Assembly: GCA_937931765.1 (NCBI GenBank)
Contig: CALHAO010000451.1
Coordinates: 1 to 10,290 of the forward strand
DNA from: an uncultured Thiotrichaceae bacterium
GTDB taxonomy: Bacteria; Pseudomonadota; Gammaproteobacteria; Thiotrichales; Thiotrichaceae
Length of the DNA stretch: 10,290 nucleotides
Direction: 5' to 3'
How positions within the stretch are numbered: the first letter of the stretch is position 1; every line of letters begins with the position of its first letter. Below, one piece after another: positions 7,301-10,290 of this stretch. The notes under the pieces are model-generated. The model saw only the letters and a list, made by a program, of their open reading frames with translations. It was not told the origin of the DNA and did no database searches. A program made the position numbers and the translations under genes.

Positions 7301-8557
7301 ATGAATACAGAGTCACAACGATTAGCACAACAAACCATGGCGTTTGTATTGGCAGGCGGGCGTGGTAGTCGTCTGCATGAGTTAACTGATACGCGGGCAA
7401 AACCGGCGATGTATTTTGGTGGCAAAAGCCGGATTATCGATTTTGCCTTATCGAATGCTGTTAATTCAGGCATCCGTAGAATTGGCGTAGCGACCCAATA
7501 TAAAGCGCACAGTTTGATCCGTCATTTGCAGCGCGGTTGGAGTTTTTTCCGCGCAGAGCGTAACGAATCACTGGATATTTTACCGGCCTCACAGCGGATG
7601 GGTGAGGACAATTGGTATATGGGTACGGCAGATGCTGTACGGCAGAATATTGATATTATTGAGGGCTATAACCCCAAATATATACTGGTGCTGGCGGGTG
7701 ATCATATTTATAAGCAGGATTATTCACTGTTGATCCAGCAGCATGTTGAATCGGGTGCGGATGTCACGGTGGGTTGTATTGAAGTACCCCGCATGGAAGC
7801 GACCGGTTTTGGGGTGATGGAAGTGGATGATAATGATCGTATTATCAACTTTGTTGAAAAGCCCGCTGATCCGCCTGCTATGCCGGGTCACCCTGATCTG
7901 GCGTTAGCGAGTATGGGTATCTATGTGTTTAATACCGATTTCCTGCTCGATTTGCTGGAAGAGGATAGTGCTAACCCGGACAGCAGTCATGACTTTGGCC
8001 ATGATCTTATTCCTGATCTTGTCAGTAGCGGTAAGGCAGTAGCTCACCCGTTCAGTCGTTCCTGGGTGCAAAGTGGTTTGGAAGAAGAGCCTTATTGGCG
8101 CGATGTGGGCACGGTGGATGCTTTCTGGCAGGCTAATATCGATTTGACTGATTTTATGCCCAAACTGGATCTTTATGATAATACCTGGCCTATCTGGACT
8201 TATTCTGAATTGACGGCACCCGCTAAATTCATCCATAACGAGGAAGGCCGTCGTGGGCATGCAGTGTCTTCTATGGTGTCGGGTGGTTGTATTATCTCAG
8301 GTTCACATTTGGAGCGGTGCTTGTTATTTACCGGTGTGAAAACGCATTCTTATTCAACACTTGAGGGTGTGATTGCGATGCCATCAGTTAATATCGGCCG
8401 TTATGCCCGACTGAGTAATGTGGTTATTGATCGTGGGGTTAATATCCCTGAAGGACTGGTGGTCGGTGAGCATGCTGAGCTGGATGCAGAACGTTTCCGC
8501 CGTACGGACGCCGGTATCTGTCTGATTACACAGTCAATGATAGATAAATTGTCCTGA
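7301..8557 (+). CDS. glgC: Glucose-1-phosphate adenylyltransferase GlgC (ADP-glucose pyrophosphorylase)
   Basis: Makes ADP-glucose and pyrophosphate from ATP and glucose-1-phosphate (EC 2.7.7.27), the committed and allosterically controlled step of bacterial glycogen synthesis; the family works as a homotetramer. The 418 residues match the usual 420-430. The N-terminal nucleotidyltransferase domain has LAGGRGSRL (17-25), RAKPAMYFGGKSRIIDFALSN (32-52), WYMGTADAV (105-113), LAGDHIYKQDY with catalytic Asp134 (131-141) and FVEKP with the glucose-1-phosphate lysine Lys187 (184-188). The C-terminal part (about 305-395) is a left-handed beta-helix with hexapeptide-like repeats. Thr31 stands where E. 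coli has Lys39, the fructose-1,6-bisphosphate activator lysine. The overall sequence, including PASQR near 95-99 and the end ICLITQSMIDKL, follows the Agrobacterium/Rhodobacter type, which responds to fructose-6-phosphate and pyruvate. The activator is therefore inferred to differ from that of E. coli. Confidence 0.96.
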   Translation: MNTESQRLAQQTMAFVLAGGRGSRLHELTDTRAKPAMYFGGKSRIIDFALSNAVNSGIRRIGVATQYKAHSLIRHLQRGWSFFRAERNESLDILPASQRMGEDNWYMGTADAVRQNIDIIEGYNPKYILVLAGDHIYKQDYSLLIQQHVESGADVTVGCIEVPRMEATGFGVMEVDDNDRIINFVEKPADPPAMPGHPDLALASMGIYVFNTDFLLDLLEEDSANPDSSHDFGHDLIPDLVSSGKAVAHPFSRSWVQSGLEEEPYWRDVGTVDAFWQANIDLTDFMPKLDLYDNTWPIWTYSELTAPAKFIHNEEGRRGHAVSSMVSGGCIISGSHLERCLLFTGVKTHSYSTLEGVIAMPSVNIGRYARLSNVVIDRGVNIPEGLVVGEHAELDAERFRRTDAGICLITQSMIDKLS

Positions 8558-8607
8558 GCACCGGATAAAGGGATAATAGCTCGCTTTTCTTCGGGCAAAG
8601 GTAACTG

Positions 8608-10290
8608 ATGAAGCTGGTTTTACAGGCAGGCAGTGCGCGTCAATTGGGGGCGCACTATGATGGTAGCGGAACTAACTTTGCGGTTTTCTCACAAAACGCC
8701 ACAAAAATTGAGCTTTGCATCTTTTCTGAGGATGGTGCCACTGAGCTGGTTCGCTGTGACTTACCTGAACGTACCGGTGCCATCTGGCATGGTTATTTCC
8801 CTGGCTTAAAGCCCGGTACCTGTTATGGGTATCGGGCTTACGGGCCGTATGAGCCTGCAAAAGGCCATCGCTTTAACCCGAATAAATTGCTGCTTGACCC
8901 TTATGCCCGTGAGATGAAGGGCAGTGTGCAATATGATCCGGCGCTGTTTGGCTATAATCATGAAGATAAAACTAAAGACCTGTCATACAGCCAGCTGGAC
9001 AGCGCATCGGTGATGCCGAAGTCGGTGGTTTCTGATCCTGCGCTTTTTAAACCACTGCTCCTGAACCAACAACTCCCCCGCCAGTCTGCACAACCCACTT
9101 CACCTTGGGATAACCCGCTGATCTATGAAGCGCATGTAAAAGGTGTCAGCCGCTTGCACCCCGATGTGCCTGTAGAGATCAGGGGTACTTATGAGGGTTT
9201 AGCGTCCGACGCGATGATTGCGCATTTTCAGGCTTTGGGTATCACCAGTATTGAATTGTTACCGGTGCATGCTTTTGTCGATGAGAGTTTTCTGGTCGGC
9301 AAAGGACTGACTAATTACTGGGGTTATAACAGCATTGGCTTTTTTGCGCTGGAGCCACGTTATTTCGGGCCAGAAGGTATCGCTGGGTTCCGGACGATGG
9401 TGACTCGTCTGCATGAAGCGGGTATAGAAGTGCTATTGGATGTGGTGTTCAACCACAGTGCTGAAGGTGATGAATCTGGCCCGACTTTAAGTTTTCGCGG
9501 GTTAGATAATGCATCGTATTACCGCTTAGCCGATGGCCAGCCACGTGCTTATGTTAATGATACGGGGTGTGGTAATACACTGAATGTGGCGCACCCTTAT
9601 GTGTTGCGCATGGTGATGGATAGCCTGCGTTTCTGGGTGGAATGCATGGGTGTTGCTGGTTTTCGCTTTGATCTGGCGACTACATTGGGGCGTGAAGATC
9701 ATGGTTTTGATCCTAACGGTGGTTTCTTCGATGCTTTGCGGCAAGATCCGGTGTTGTCCGGTGTGAAGTTGATTGCTGAACCCTGGGATATTGGCCCCGG
9801 TGGTTATCGGCTGGGTGAGTTTCCGCCGGAATTTGCCGAGTGGAATGACCATTACCGTGATGGTATCAGGCGCTTTTGGCGTGGTGATGCGCACAGTGCT
9901 AAAGCGCTGGGTGCAGCTTTATTGGGTACGGCTGAACGTTTTGATAAAGATGGACGGCGGGTTTGGTCATCGGTGAATTTTATTACTTCACACGATGGTT
10001 TTACCTTGGCGGATTGCACGACTTTTAATGAGCGGCATAATCTGGCTAACCAGGAAGAGGGCAGAGACGGCCACGGTGAAAACCTCAGTGATAATTGTGG
10101 TGTGGAGGGGTATTCCGATGATCCTGTGATTACTGCGACCCGCCAGCGGCGGCAACGCAATATGCTGGCCACGCTGTTTTTATCGCAGGGCACACCGATG
10201 TTATTGGCGGGTGATGAGATCGCTAACTCGCAGCAGGGTAATAATAATGCGTATTGTCAGGATAGCCCGATTGGCTGGTTAGACTGGGAG
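8608..10290 (+). CDS. glgX: Glycogen debranching enzyme GlgX (partial, C-terminus outside window)
   Basis: GH13 isoamylase-type debranching enzyme that hydrolyses alpha-1,6 branches, preferring the short limit branches left by glycogen phosphorylase, and releases maltotetraose-like chains. Residues 1-561 are present, against roughly 650-720 in the family; the remainder lies beyond the right edge. The N-terminal CBM48 domain (about 10-110: GTNFAVFSQNA, YGYRAYGPY, FNPNKLLLDPYA) is followed by the catalytic barrel. This has YEAHVKG (173-179), the GYNSIGFFALEPRY segment (239-252), VVFNH (279-283), nucleophile Asp355 in GFRFD, acid/base Glu391 in AEPWD and Asp463 in TSHDGF. The ATG at 8608 is preceded by AAAGG at 8597-8601 with a six-base gap. 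The 50-base gap after glgC shows no terminator, so it belongs to the same operon. GlgX is preferred over isoamylase or pullulanase because no signal peptide is seen and because of the operon context. Confidence 0.95.
   Translation, partial: MKLVLQAGSARQLGAHYDGSGTNFAVFSQNATKIELCIFSEDGATELVRCDLPERTGAIWHGYFPGLKPGTCYGYRAYGPYEPAKGHRFNPNKLLLDPYAREMKGSVQYDPALFGYNHEDKTKDLSYSQLDSASVMPKSVVSDPALFKPLLLNQQLPRQSAQPTSPWDNPLIYEAHVKGVSRLHPDVPVEIRGTYEGLASDAMIAHFQALGITSIELLPVHAFVDESFLVGKGLTNYWGYNSIGFFALEPRYFGPEGIAGFRTMVTRLHEAGIEVLLDVVFNHSAEGDESGPTLSFRGLDNASYYRLADGQPRAYVNDTGCGNTLNVAHPYVLRMVMDSLRFWVECMGVAGFRFDLATTLGREDHGFDPNGGFFDALRQDPVLSGVKLIAEPWDIGPGGYRLGEFPPEFAEWNDHYRDGIRRFWRGDAHSAKALGAALLGTAERFDKDGRRVWSSVNFITSHDGFTLADCTTFNERHNLANQEEGRDGHGENLSDNCGVEGYSDDPVITATRQRRQRNMLATLFLSQGTPMLLAGDEIANSQQGNNNAYCQDSPIGWLDWE

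Noticed and set aside
8558..8607. A terminator between glgC and glgX
   Set aside because: GAGC at 8556-8559 and GCTC at 8579-8582 could pair, but the stem is only four bases with a loop of about 19, and no strong T-run follows directly.
1..10290. Mobile elements, CRISPR arrays, tRNA genes or a novel defence or other system
   Set aside because: No transposase, integrase, regular direct repeats or tRNA-like stretch was seen. Coding is nearly continuous with core glycogen genes of even base composition, so there is no sign of an accessory island.

Overview
This window is a bacterial glycogen-metabolism locus. It holds five co-directional genes on the + strand, glgB-glgA-glgP-glgC-glgX. A divergently transcribed GH13 alpha-glucosidase gene lies on the - strand and runs off the left edge; glgX runs off the right edge. 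Moderate G+C (about half by eye), tight gene spacing, Shine-Dalgarno signals and close protein resemblance to proteobacterial families suggest a proteobacterium, most likely a gammaproteobacterium. The alpha-glucosidase resembles the Halomonas type (GH13_23), while GlgC resembles the Agrobacterium/Rhodobacter type. The sequence does not allow a secure genus call.

Layout. 1-1014 (-): N-terminal 338 residues of the alpha-glucosidase. 1015-1185: a 171-base divergent control region. It has two mirror-image TATAAT boxes and, between them, a 22-base imperfect palindrome overlapping both -35 positions. 1186-3261: glgB, with a TTG start. 3261-4724: glgA, overlapping glgB by one base (TAATG). 4749-7241: glgP, with a TTG start and almost no Shine-Dalgarno. 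7301-8557: glgC, with the strongest Shine-Dalgarno in the window and a possible internal promoter box in front. 8608-10290: glgX, cut by the window edge. The gaps inside the operon (24, 59 and 50 bases) hold no recognisable terminator, so a single transcript is likely.

How it works together. GlgC makes ADP-glucose from glucose-1-phosphate and ATP. GlgA polymerises it into alpha-1,4-glucan and GlgB adds alpha-1,6 branches. GlgP phosphorolyses outer chains back to glucose-1-phosphate, and GlgX removes the short limit branches left by GlgP. The divergent alpha-glucosidase could hydrolyse the resulting short maltooligosaccharides to glucose. Synthesis and breakdown are therefore encoded together, and net direction is probably set by enzyme-level control, notably at GlgC.

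I found no mobile element, CRISPR array, RNA gene or new type of system. The most interesting points are the symmetric divergent promoter with its palindrome, the weak TTG starts, the GlgC lineage (no equivalent of the E. coli activator lysine Lys39), and small departures from consensus in GlgB.
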